Source: an uncultured Oscillospiraceae bacterium (GTDB lineage Bacteria; Bacillota; Clostridia; Oscillospirales; Oscillospiraceae). From it: a DNA stretch of 13,486 nucleotides. Within the stretch, counting starts at the first letter, position 1. Each line of letters begins with the position of its first letter. Shown here one piece after another: positions 1-6,162 of this stretch. The stretch is taken from contig CAKTOK010000042.1 in assembly GCA_934589835.1 (NCBI GenBank), forward strand, positions 1 through 13,486. The letters run 5' to 3'. The notes below the pieces were generated by a model. That model worked only from the letters and a program-made list of their open reading frames with translations, did no database searches and was not told the DNA's origin. A program made the translations under genes and the position numbers.

Positions 1-1
1 C

Positions 2-55
2 CAGCAGTACCCGCAGCATCCGCAGCGCATAGTCCGTTTCCCTTGTGATGAGCAT
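2..55 (-). CDS. Rrf2-family transcriptional regulator, N-terminal fragment
   Basis: Only the first 18 codons lie in the window; the gene runs off the left edge. The minus strand reads MLITRETDYALRMLRVLL, which matches the usual opening of Rrf2-family winged-helix regulators (the M-x-I-T-x-E-x-D-Y-A-L-R-x-L pattern at the start of helix 1). Members of this family (IscR, NsrR, CymR, RsrR) sense Fe-S status, nitric oxide, cysteine or redox state, often through three cysteines further downstream that cannot be seen here, so the signal is unknown. The start is supported by an AAGGAG ribosome site about 11 bases upstream and by a near-consensus promoter. Inverted repeats over that promoter suggest autoregulation. 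The family call is fairly safe; the subfamily is not decidable. Confidence 0.8.
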   Translation of the reverse strand, partial: MLITRETDYALRMLRVLL

Positions 56-88
56 ATCCCTGCATCTCCTTTTTTGGGTTATATACCC

Positions 89-120
89 ATTCTATCAATC
101 TTGATAAAACTTGTCAAGAT
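89..120 (-). promoter_or_regulatory. Promoter of the Rrf2 gene with overlapping inverted-repeat operator
   Basis: On the minus strand a perfect -35 TTGACA (112-117) is followed after 17 bases by -10 TAGAAT (89-94). The spacer is occupied by TATCAA-TC-TTGATA (93-106), an exact 6-bp inverted repeat, and a second one, ATCTTGA-N9-TCAAGAT (98-120), covers the -35. Both share the half-site TTGA/TCAA. The position is what is expected for a repressor site and, being next to an Rrf2 gene, most likely binds that protein. The promoter is seen directly; the operator role is inference. Confidence 0.7.
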
Positions 121-316
121 ATTTTCAGAGAAATTGTGCCTCCATTCGGTCATATTCAGAAAAAACGCGCCTCCTTGCCATGCAAAATATTGACAGAGCA
201 AGCCTCGGCGTGGAGAGCCATTACCCACGAGCAAGATCCTGCCCGCTGAAAAGCAGAGCGGCAGGACAGCAAACTGTCCCCCCGCCCATGGTTTAAGCTT
301 CTGTTAGCCTGATGAC
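121..316. other. Low-GC gene-free stretch, probable mobile-element remnant
   Basis: No convincing gene lies here. It is clearly more AT-rich than the rest of the window. Two mutually exclusive hairpins are visible: GGACAG-caaa-CTGTCC (264-279) and a bulged CCTGCC-C-GCT with AGCGGCAGG (238-265). They lie just downstream, on the minus strand, of the decayed recombinase-like fragment, so this is probably the non-coding flank of the same element. The short minus-strand reading frames are too short and lack well-spaced ribosome sites. Confidence 0.35.
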
Positions 317-610
317 TCAAAATGGATCGAGCTGCTTCGGCAATTCATTTTCTTCGGATGGAGCTGCCTGCACTTGCACGGCGACGCCCTCGCGGTTGTC
401 GGCGGTGTCGCTCAGATGGCACTGCGCGGGGTCAATGTTCAAACACCCGACGAGCTTGCAGTAAATGACAAGGCGTTGGGTTTATTTTTGCTCGATCAGC
501 TCGTCTAATACCTGCTTGTTGCTCCTACGGACAAGGCTCGCGGCAAAGCGGTTTTCATCGGCAGCGCGGTATCCGGCTGATGTAAATGAGTGGTTCCGAC
601 CTGATCTTCG
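317..610 (-). pseudogene. Decayed C-terminal fragment, possibly a large serine recombinase
   Basis: One minus-strand frame is protein-like from about 610 to the stop at 317 but has no start codon and is broken by an in-frame TAA at 482-484. Before the stop it reads ...NRFAASLVRRSNKQVLDELI-EQK, after it TQRLVIYCKLVGCLNID and, near the end, DNREGVAVQVQ. The second part resembles the C-terminal tail of large serine recombinases of integrative elements (a TQR-(V/I)-x-I-Y-(Y/C)-(K/R)-x-(V/I)-G strand after a DELI helix); compared with that pattern, some 10-15 residues between the helix and the strand seem to be missing at the TAA. The catalytic N-terminal domain is absent. The assignment rests on motif memory only, and a phage or ICE accessory protein is an alternative. 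It abuts a truncated spore-protein gene, which supports a past insertion followed by deletion. Confidence 0.4.
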
Positions 611-691
611 TTATTTATGTCGTTTTTCGTTTGCTTTTGATGCTCCGATCTTTCGCCGTCAAAATCATTAAATCTTTGAGGTGAATACACA

Positions 692-814
692 CCGCGAGAG
701 GTGGGCGTCAACCTGAAGAACGGCTACAACGGCGATCTTACCAGCCGCGAGGCCGGTTCCGTCGGCGGCCAGATGGTCAAGAAGATGATCGAGTCCTACG
801 AGAAGAGTCTGTAA
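692..814 (+). pseudogene. Alpha/beta small acid-soluble spore protein, C-terminal half only
   Basis: The plus strand from about 692 encodes PREVGVNLKNGYNGDLTSRE followed by AGSVGGQMVKKMIESYEKSL and a TAA stop. This is the second half of an alpha/beta-type SASP: the G-V-N-L block, the T-S-R-E-A-G-S-V-G-G turn and the final amphipathic helix are all there. Intact proteins of this family are about 60-90 residues; they coat spore DNA, hold it in an A-like form and protect it from UV and heat. Here the N-terminal helix is missing: a TGA (677-679) lies a few codons upstream in frame and the sequence before 690 is unrelated. A GTG at 701 could start translation but has no good ribosome site. The downstream terminator is intact, so the loss looks like an insertion or deletion at about 690. 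Confidence 0.8.
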
Positions 815-831
815 GGGCCCGTCTATACACG

Positions 832-867
832 GCGAGGCGTCCCTCTGCGGAGGGGCGTCTCGCTTTT
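832..867 (+). terminator. Intrinsic terminator of the truncated spore-protein gene
   Basis: A 14-bp stem with two G-T pairs (832-845 with 850-863), loop TGCG, is followed by TTTT. It sits 17 bases after the SASP stop codon. Confidence 0.85.
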
Positions 868-891
868 GTGGGAAATACAGGCAAGACCCCC

Positions 892-920
892 TTGCAATTT
901 ACCGGTTGCCGTGTTATACT
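892..920 (+). promoter_or_regulatory. Sigma-A promoter of the riboswitch leader
   Basis: -35 TTGCAA (892-897), 17-base spacer, -10 TATACT (915-920). The predicted start near 927 lies immediately before the cobalamin aptamer and about 387 bases before the surface-protein start codon. Confidence 0.8.
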
Positions 921-924
921 GCTG

Positions 925-1062
925 TCTGACAAGTATATACAGGACGGCGTGCCGGTCTTTTTGGAAGACTGGCGGCGGAATGGGGTGAGATGCCCCGCGA
1001 GACGGTCACTGTGAAGCCCGCACAGACGGGATAAGTCAGATACGAGATACGCTGTTCCTGGG
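925..1062 (+). promoter_or_regulatory. Cobalamin (vitamin B12) riboswitch aptamer
   Basis: The conserved blocks of the cobalamin aptamer occur in order: GTGCC (949-953) opening a helix 951-957/967-973; GGAA (977-980); GGGG-tgagatg-CCCC (982-996), which carries the GGTGAnA element; the B12-box-like GGTCACTGTGAA (1004-1015); a short hairpin CCCG-cacaga-CGGG (1017-1030); and AAGTCAGATAC (1033-1043), equivalent to the AGTCAGGATAC end block. TCTGAC (925-930) can pair with GTCAGA (1035-1040). The arm after the B12 box is only a small hairpin and the long P7-P10 extension is missing, as in the short-P6 class that tends to prefer non-adenosyl cobalamins (inference). Binding should shut off the downstream gene, as known riboswitches of this family do. 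The exact ends are approximate. Confidence 0.85.
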
Positions 1063-1100
1063 CTCTCGCCACTCCCGAAGCCGAAGCAACAGGTGTATCA

Positions 1101-1135
1101 CGCACGGTCTGCTTTGGCCGTGCGTTTTTGTTTTG
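1101..1135 (+). terminator. Leader terminator 1 (riboswitch expression platform)
   Basis: CGCACGGTC (1101-1109) pairs with GGCCGTGCG (1116-1124), including one G-T pair, then TTTTTGTTTTG. It lies about 40 bases after the aptamer and about 180 before the start codon, so it would stop transcription before the surface-protein gene. Confidence 0.8.
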
Positions 1136-1138
1136 TGT

Positions 1139-1168
1139 GCACGGTCGGGTCTGGCCGTGCGCCTTTTT
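1139..1168 (+). terminator. Leader terminator 2, near copy of terminator 1
   Basis: GCACGGTC (1139-1146) pairs with GGCCGTGC (1153-1160); GCC and then TTTTT follow. Stem sequence and loop size match terminator 1 almost exactly, 38 bases further on, which points to local duplication. Confidence 0.7.
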
Positions 1169-1182
1169 GTTCCGCGGCCGAG

Positions 1183-1240
1183 GCGGCATTTGCCGCTGCT
1201 TTTCCATAAGCGGCGGGAGGAGGTGGGCTCCTCCCGCCGC
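1183..1240 (+). repeat. Competing GC-rich hairpins in the leader
   Basis: A perfect 13-bp stem, 1210-1222 with 1228-1240 (loop GTGGG), has no U-tract, so it is not a normal terminator. Its 5' arm can instead pair with GCCGCT (1192-1197) through AGCGGC (1209-1214), and the same GCCGC can also pair upstream with GCGGC (1183-1187). These are mutually exclusive folds between the terminators and the gene. Role unknown: mRNA stabiliser or part of the switch. Confidence 0.45.
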
Positions 1241-1313
1241 GCCTCATGCACACAGGCCTCCACTGGCCTTTGCTGTTATATAGAGAAAATCACAAACGAG
1301 AAAGGAAGATCAC

Positions 1314-4300
1314 ATGAAAAGGAAACTGGTTTCCCTGCTGATGGCGCTGGTCCTGGCAGTCTCCCTGCTGCCGGTGAGCGCACTGGCGGCCGAGACGCCG
1401 GACTACGAGCTGCGCGTACTGACGTTTGAGGACGCGGACTACAAGGGCGGCGTCAACTTCGCCGGCGGAAGCAACTGGTCCAGCCTCATCGACGATCCGC
1501 AGTATGGCGGCAGAATGCTCTACGGCAGCGGCAGCGGCGTCTCCTCTCTGGAGGAGGCCTACACCTGGACCGATGCCGGCAACACCGAGCTGTCCAGCCG
1601 TCTGTGCAGCGGCTACGGCAGCTACTGCTACTGGAGCGGCGGTCACGCCATCTCCAACTATGTCTCCAGCAATTTCAGCAAATACGGCAACTTTAACAAC
1701 CAGCTGACGGTATATCAGGCCGATGCGGATACCACCGTCAGCCGCGTGGGCGGCGGCCACAACGGCTCCGACAACTTTGCGGTACACTACGGCTACATGG
1801 ACGGCTCCTCCTTCAACATGGCGGAGGAGCTGCCGGCCCTGACCTTTGCCGACGGCACGGCGCGGGTCATTGACCACATGTTCGTCAACAACATCTGCTA
1901 CGCCGTGAACTGCTACATCGACGGCAACGGCCTCACCGCCAAGATCGGCCCCGACGACTGGGTGAAGCTGGTGGCCACCGGCTACAACGGTGCGAAGAAA
2001 ACCGGCGAGACCTCCATCTACCTGTGCAACGGCCCCGACAATATCGTGCTGGACTGGACAAAGTTTGATCTGTCCGGTCTGGGCGCGGTGACGAAGGTGG
2101 AGTTCAACGTCACCGGCTCCAGCGACAACGGCTACGGCTTCTCCCAGCCCGCCTACTTCGCCTACGATGACGTGGCGGTGCGGTTCGAGAAGGCCCCCGA
2201 GCCTGCGCCCAACTACACCATGCGGGTGCTGACGTTTGAGGACGCGGACTACAAGGGCGGCGTCAACTTCGCCGGCGGGAGCAACTGGTCCAGCCTCATT
2301 GAGGACCCCCAGTACGGCGGCCCCATGCTCTATCCCGACGGCTACGGCACCACGGACGTCAGCAAGGCCTACACCTGGACCGATGCCGGCAATACCGAGC
2401 TGACCCACATGCTGCCGTACAGCTGGAACAACTACTGCTACTGGGGCGGCGGCCACGCCATCTCCCATTACGCCTCCGGCGAGGCGTCCAAGTACGGTGA
2501 TTACAATCACCAGCTTACGGTCTATCAAAAGGACGTGACGGGTATCCAGACCTCCGGCGGCGGCCACAACGGCTCCGACAACTTTGCGGTGCATTTCGGT
2601 TATAAGGACGCTTCCGGCTATACGGACAGCCAGATCCTGCCCTCCTTCTCCTTTGCCGACGGCGTGGCGCGGGTCATTGACCACATGTACGTCAACAACG
2701 TCTGCTACGCCGTGAACTGCTACATCGACGGCAACGGCCTCACCGCCAAGATCGGCCCCGACGACTGGGTAAAGCTGACGGCCACCGGCTACAACGGTAC
2801 GGAGAAGACCGGCGAGACCTCCATCTACCTGTGCAACGGCCCCGACAATATCGTGCTGGACTGGACAAAATTCGATCTGTCCGGTCTGGGCGCGGTGACG
2901 AAGGTGGAGTTCAACATCACCGGCTCCAGCGACAACGGCTACGGCTTCTCCCAGCCCGCCTACTTCGCCTACGATGACGTGGCGGTGCGGTTTGAGAACG
3001 ATCCCACGCCCCCCGCCCCCGCCGGTCCCATCTCTGTGAAGACCGGTGACGGCGCCTGCGCCGTCACAGCGGTGGAGGGCCAGACCGGCCAGTACCGCGC
3101 GGTGGTCCCCTATGGCAGCGATGTGACCATTGAGGTGGCGGACGCCTCCTTCCTGATGGTCAGCGACGCCAAGTACGGCTATGTCAACGAGACGGGCGTC
3201 AACCCCTTCACCCTGACAGTCTCCGAGCTGGACGGCGTCACGCTGACTGCCAAGCAGGTGGCCAAGCTGGTGAAGTTCACCCCTGCGGCCAACAGCAAGA
3301 TCGCCTATCTGTCCATCATGGACGTGACAGGCGGCACTTCCTATGAGCTGTTCGTTGAGATGACTGTGAAGGCAGTGCCTGCCACCGGCCTCACGCTGGA
3401 TCAGAGCACTCTGACCCTGCACACCGGTGAGACGGCGGTGCTCACCGCCTCCGTGCAGCCGGAGAACACCACCGAGACAGTGGTGTGGACCTCCTCGGAC
3501 GACACCGTGGCTACCGTCACGGACGGTAAGATCACCGCCCTGAAGGAGGGCGCGGCCACCATCACTGCCGCCTGCGGCAGTGTGAAGGCCTCCTGCGCCC
3601 TGACGGTGGAGAAGCCTGTGGCCGTCACCGGCGTAACGCTGGACAAGACGGCGCTCTCCCTGTTCGCCGGGGACACGGCGGTGCTCACCGCCTCTGTGGT
3701 CCCTGAAAATGCCGCCGACCAGACGGTGACATGGTCCTCCTCCGATGAGACCGTGGCCTCTGTCAAGGCCGGCACGGTGACCGCCGCTGCCGCGGGCAGC
3801 GCCGACATCACAGTGAAGACTGCGGACGGCAGCTTCACGGCCGTGTGCCGTCTGACGGTGCAGCCGGTCACAGCGCCCCAGCAGAAGGATGGCGTCTATC
3901 AGATCGGCAGCGCCGCGGAGCTGGCCTGGCTGGCCCGCGCCGTCAATGGCGGCGATACCGCCCTCTCCGCCGTGCTGACGGCGGACGTGGATCTGGGCGG
4001 CGCCCTCTGGACGCCCATCGGCACGCCCTCCGCCAAGTTCAGCGGCACGCTGGACGGTCAGGGCCATACCGTCAAGGGTCTGTCCATCGACCACAGCGCC
4101 GCCTCCGGTGAGCGCCTGTATCTGGGCCTGTTCGGCTATGCAGAGGGCGCCAAGACGCAGCACGCCGTCATCCGCGATCTGACGGTGTCGGGCAGCGTCA
4201 GCGCCCGCAGCGACAGCGCCATCTATACCGGCTATGTGGGCGGCGTCCTGGGCCGCGGCCAGTATGTGGATCTCTCCGGCATCGTGTCCCGCGTGACGGT

Positions 4301-5603
4301 GACGGCGGATGAGAACGTGGGCCGCGCCAGCAACGTGGGCGGCCTGGCGGGCTGCATCGTCAACAGCACCGTCGCCAACTGCGGCAACGAGGGCCGTGTC
4401 ACCGGCTACAAGGACGTGGGCGGCCTCATCGGCTGGTTCTACGGCGACACCATGACCGGCTGCTACAACACCGGCGACGTGTCCGGCACGGGCGCCAACG
4501 ACTTCGGCGGCATCACCGGCTACGCCAAGCAGGCCGTCATCAAGGATGTCTACAACACCGGCCATGTCACCGGCGGCAAGAACTACATCGGCGGTCTGGT
4601 GGGCCTGATGGAAAAGGCCACTCTGACCAACGGCTACAGCACCGGCACGGTAACCGCTCTGCAATCCGGCGGCGCGGCCGTGGGCGCGCTGGTAGGCGAG
4701 GCGGACACGGGCGAGAATCTCTACTATCTGGAAAGCGCCTTCGCCCAGGGCGTTGGCCGCGGCGACGGCGTAAAGGCCGAGGCCAAGAGTGCGGAGGAGC
4801 TGCGCGCCGCAGCGCTGCTGACCGCGCTGGGCCGCGGCTTCAAGAAGGATCTGGGCAGCATCAACGGGCGCCTGCCCGTGCTGGCATGGCAGACGTCTGA
4901 ATGCCCCTCCCACTACGGCGGCACGGCCACCTGCCGCAAGGGCGCCGTCTGCGACAACTGCGGCGTGGAATACACCGCCGCGGATCCCGCCAACCACACC
5001 GGCGCCCCTGTCTGGACCCAGACAGCCTCCGCCCATGAGAAGGTCTACGACTGCTGCGGCGCGGTAGTGACCGCCAGCGCCGCCCACAGCTGGCAGAAGG
5101 GCGTATGCACCGTGTGCGGCTACACCTGCCTGCACAGCTGGGATGACGGCGTGGTGACCACCCAGCCCACTCTTCACGCAGAGGGCGTCCGGACCTACGC
5201 CTGCGCCCTGTGCGGCAGCACGCGGACCGCGTCTGTGCCCAAGCTGACACAGGCCGAGGCGGATCAGGCTGCGGCGGACGCCGTTACCGAGCAGATCAAT
5301 GCCATCGGCACAGTCACAAAGAGCAGTAAGGCCCAGATCAGGGCGGCCTCTAAGGCCTACACCGGCCTGACCGACGCACAGCGCGCACGGATCCCCGCCA
5401 GCGTGGTCAAGACCCTGACCGACGCGGAAGCGGCCTACGCCGCGCTGACCGGCCATACCGGCTCCGGCAGCGCCGCCGCTGCCGCCAAGCCGGCCCAAGC
5501 CAGCCGCACCGGCGATGCGGGCATCGCTGTCTATGCGGCCATGAGCCTGCTGTCCGTCACCGGCGGCGCATGGATCATCGGCAGCAAGCGTAAGACCCGC
5601 TGA
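1314..5603 (+). CDS. Secreted cell-wall-anchored protein, tandem DUF4465, Ig-like and beta-helix domains; predicted cobalamin-responsive
   Basis: A 1429-residue surface protein. Signal peptide 1-26 (MKRKLVSLLMALVLAVSLLP, then SALA-A). Two DUF4465 domains at about 31-292 and 301-561, each with TFEDADYKGG, GGGHNGSDNFAVH, DDWVKL-ATGYNG and QPAYFAYDDV. A beta-rich linker follows (about 565-685), then two Big_2 Ig-like domains (about 688-766 and 770-850), a GLUG/right-handed beta-helix-like repeat region (about 855-1175), a cysteine-knuckle region (about 1196-1310), a helical segment and a C-terminal anchor: SRTGD, a hydrophobic stretch and KRKTR. SRTGD resembles the (P/S)-(K/R)-T-G-D sortase signals of gut clostridia. 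The start has AAAGGAAG six bases upstream and is the only one giving a signal peptide. A cobalamin riboswitch and two terminators precede it. DUF4465 is mostly a Bacteroidetes family and, as I recall, includes the B12-binding surface lipoprotein BtuH, so B12 capture at the Gram-positive surface is my inference. Plain adhesion is the alternative. Confidence 0.85.
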   Translation: MKRKLVSLLMALVLAVSLLPVSALAAETPDYELRVLTFEDADYKGGVNFAGGSNWSSLIDDPQYGGRMLYGSGSGVSSLEEAYTWTDAGNTELSSRLCSGYGSYCYWSGGHAISNYVSSNFSKYGNFNNQLTVYQADADTTVSRVGGGHNGSDNFAVHYGYMDGSSFNMAEELPALTFADGTARVIDHMFVNNICYAVNCYIDGNGLTAKIGPDDWVKLVATGYNGAKKTGETSIYLCNGPDNIVLDWTKFDLSGLGAVTKVEFNVTGSSDNGYGFSQPAYFAYDDVAVRFEKAPEPAPNYTMRVLTFEDADYKGGVNFAGGSNWSSLIEDPQYGGPMLYPDGYGTTDVSKAYTWTDAGNTELTHMLPYSWNNYCYWGGGHAISHYASGEASKYGDYNHQLTVYQKDVTGIQTSGGGHNGSDNFAVHFGYKDASGYTDSQILPSFSFADGVARVIDHMYVNNVCYAVNCYIDGNGLTAKIGPDDWVKLTATGYNGTEKTGETSIYLCNGPDNIVLDWTKFDLSGLGAVTKVEFNITGSSDNGYGFSQPAYFAYDDVAVRFENDPTPPAPAGPISVKTGDGACAVTAVEGQTGQYRAVVPYGSDVTIEVADASFLMVSDAKYGYVNETGVNPFTLTVSELDGVTLTAKQVAKLVKFTPAANSKIAYLSIMDVTGGTSYELFVEMTVKAVPATGLTLDQSTLTLHTGETAVLTASVQPENTTETVVWTSSDDTVATVTDGKITALKEGAATITAACGSVKASCALTVEKPVAVTGVTLDKTALSLFAGDTAVLTASVVPENAADQTVTWSSSDETVASVKAGTVTAAAAGSADITVKTADGSFTAVCRLTVQPVTAPQQKDGVYQIGSAAELAWLARAVNGGDTALSAVLTADVDLGGALWTPIGTPSAKFSGTLDGQGHTVKGLSIDHSAASGERLYLGLFGYAEGAKTQHAVIRDLTVSGSVSARSDSAIYTGYVGGVLGRGQYVDLSGIVSRVTVTADENVGRASNVGGLAGCIVNSTVANCGNEGRVTGYKDVGGLIGWFYGDTMTGCYNTGDVSGTGANDFGGITGYAKQAVIKDVYNTGHVTGGKNYIGGLVGLMEKATLTNGYSTGTVTALQSGGAAVGALVGEADTGENLYYLESAFAQGVGRGDGVKAEAKSAEELRAAALLTALGRGFKKDLGSINGRLPVLAWQTSECPSHYGGTATCRKGAVCDNCGVEYTAADPANHTGAPVWTQTASAHEKVYDCCGAVVTASAAHSWQKGVCTVCGYTCLHSWDDGVVTTQPTLHAEGVRTYACALCGSTRTASVPKLTQAEADQAAADAVTEQINAIGTVTKSSKAQIRAASKAYTGLTDAQRARIPASVVKTLTDAEAAYAALTGHTGSGSAAAAAKPAQASRTGDAGIAVYAAMSLLSVTGGAWIIGSKRKTR
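1404..2189 (+). repeat. DUF4465 domain, copy 1
   Basis: Residues 31-292 of the surface protein. Pairs with the copy starting 810 bases downstream. Long runs are nearly identical at the DNA level (for example 1420-1467 against 2230-2277, and the blocks from the RVIDHM codons to the domain end), whereas the middle (the SCYWSGGH and NFSKY region) has diverged. This pattern fits a fairly recent tandem duplication or gene conversion with faster change in presumed surface or ligand-facing loops. Confidence 0.8.
2214..2996 (+). repeat. DUF4465 domain, copy 2
   Basis: Residues 301-561, one codon shorter than copy 1. Same motif order: TFEDADYKGG, CYWGGGHAIS, GGGHNGSDNFAVH, ARVIDHM, GPDDWVKL, FSQPAYFAYDDV. 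Divergence from copy 1 is concentrated between about 2320 and 2660. Confidence 0.8.
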
Positions 5604-5630
5604 AGCCCGTAAAGACGTCCAATACCGCGA

Positions 5631-5660
5631 AGCGCCCCTCCATTGGGAGGGGCGCTTTTT
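5631..5660 (+). terminator. Intrinsic terminator of the surface-protein gene
   Basis: A perfect 11-bp stem AGCGCCCCTCC (5631-5641) with GGAGGGGCGCT (5646-5656), loop ATTG, running into a T5 tract, 28 bases after the stop codon. Confidence 0.95.
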
Positions 5661-5693
5661 CGTGTTCGGGCCTCCGCTGCTTTTCCGCTTTTG

Positions 5694-5722
5694 TTGATAG
5701 TAATTCTGATATCCCATATCAT
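5694..5722 (+). promoter_or_regulatory. Promoter of the 73-residue membrane protein gene
   Basis: TTGATA (5694-5699), 17 bases, TATCAT (5717-5722). A second, weaker pair TTTACT (5733-5738), 17 bases, TACGAT (5756-5761) lies closer to the gene. Either could serve. Confidence 0.5.
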
Positions 5723-5800
5723 AATTTATGGCTTTACTTTTCTCGTTAAATATCCTACGATACAGGCACAGTAAAAAATACCTTTAAGGAGGAACATACC

Positions 5801-6022
5801 ATGAAGAACATCAATCTCTACATCCTGACCGCCATTGTCTCCCTCGTCATGGTCATCGCCACCGCCTTCCTGATGACCGCCGCCGATGCGCCCATCCGTC
5901 AGGCCGGCTCGTATCTGCCCATGATCTTCGGCGCGCTGGCTACCTGGAGTACCGGTAAGGCCGGCCTTCTGGAGATGGACTATGAGGAGCGCACCGCCCG
6001 CCGCAGCGCGCACGCCGCCTGA
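5801..6022 (+). CDS. Small membrane protein of unknown function (73 residues)
   Basis: I do not recognise a family. The protein has a hydrophobic N-terminal segment, residues about 5-27, where INLYILTAIVSLVMVIATAF lies, then a short polar turn (DAPIRQ) and a second, weaker hydrophobic stretch (about 38-50, YLPMIFGALATW). The charged tail contains LEMDYEERTARR. This suggests a two-helix inner-membrane protein with both ends on the same side. The start is firm: AAGGAGG lies nine bases upstream of the ATG. It is a single-gene unit with its own promoter and a very strong terminator 46 bases downstream, so it is a real gene rather than a remnant. Codon use is like its neighbours. Its context says nothing about a role. 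Confidence 0.75.
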   Translation: MKNINLYILTAIVSLVMVIATAFLMTAADAPIRQAGSYLPMIFGALATWSTGKAGLLEMDYEERTARRSAHAA

Positions 6023-6068
6023 CCGCACGCTGTCTCCCTGTTTTCCTTCCTATTTTTCCCTCCCCTAC

Positions 6069-6106
6069 AAAAGAGAGAGACCCGCTGGCGCGGGTCTCTC
6101 TCTTTT
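6069..6106. terminator. Bidirectional intrinsic terminator
   Basis: A perfect 17-bp stem (6069-6085 with 6090-6106), loop TGGC, with A4 at one foot and T4 at the other, so it can work in both directions. It lies between the plus-strand 73-residue gene and the convergent minus-strand gene ending at 6163. Confidence 0.9.
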
Positions 6107-6162
6107 GCGGCTTCTGCGGAAGCGCCGTCTGCCGGAGAACAGCCGCTAAGCTCAGCTGCCTT

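Noticed and set aside
80..150. 24-codon minus-strand frame starting MTEWRHNF
   Set aside because: It runs through the Rrf2 promoter and its ribosome-like AAGGAGG is too far from the ATG.
465..711. Open frames of 68 codons on both strands near the spore-protein fragment
   Set aside because: Neither looks like protein; the minus-strand frame nearby that ends at 317 is the protein-like one.
1254..1290. Second promoter close to the surface-protein gene (TATATAG near 1277)
   Set aside because: No -35 at a suitable distance; the promoter at 892-920 is far better and includes the riboswitch in the transcript.
1290..5717. Very long minus-strand open frame opposite the surface-protein gene
   Set aside because: It mirrors the plus-strand gene codon by codon, has low-complexity G/A/V/H/R-rich sequence, no signal or domain, and arises from the GC-rich third positions of the real gene.
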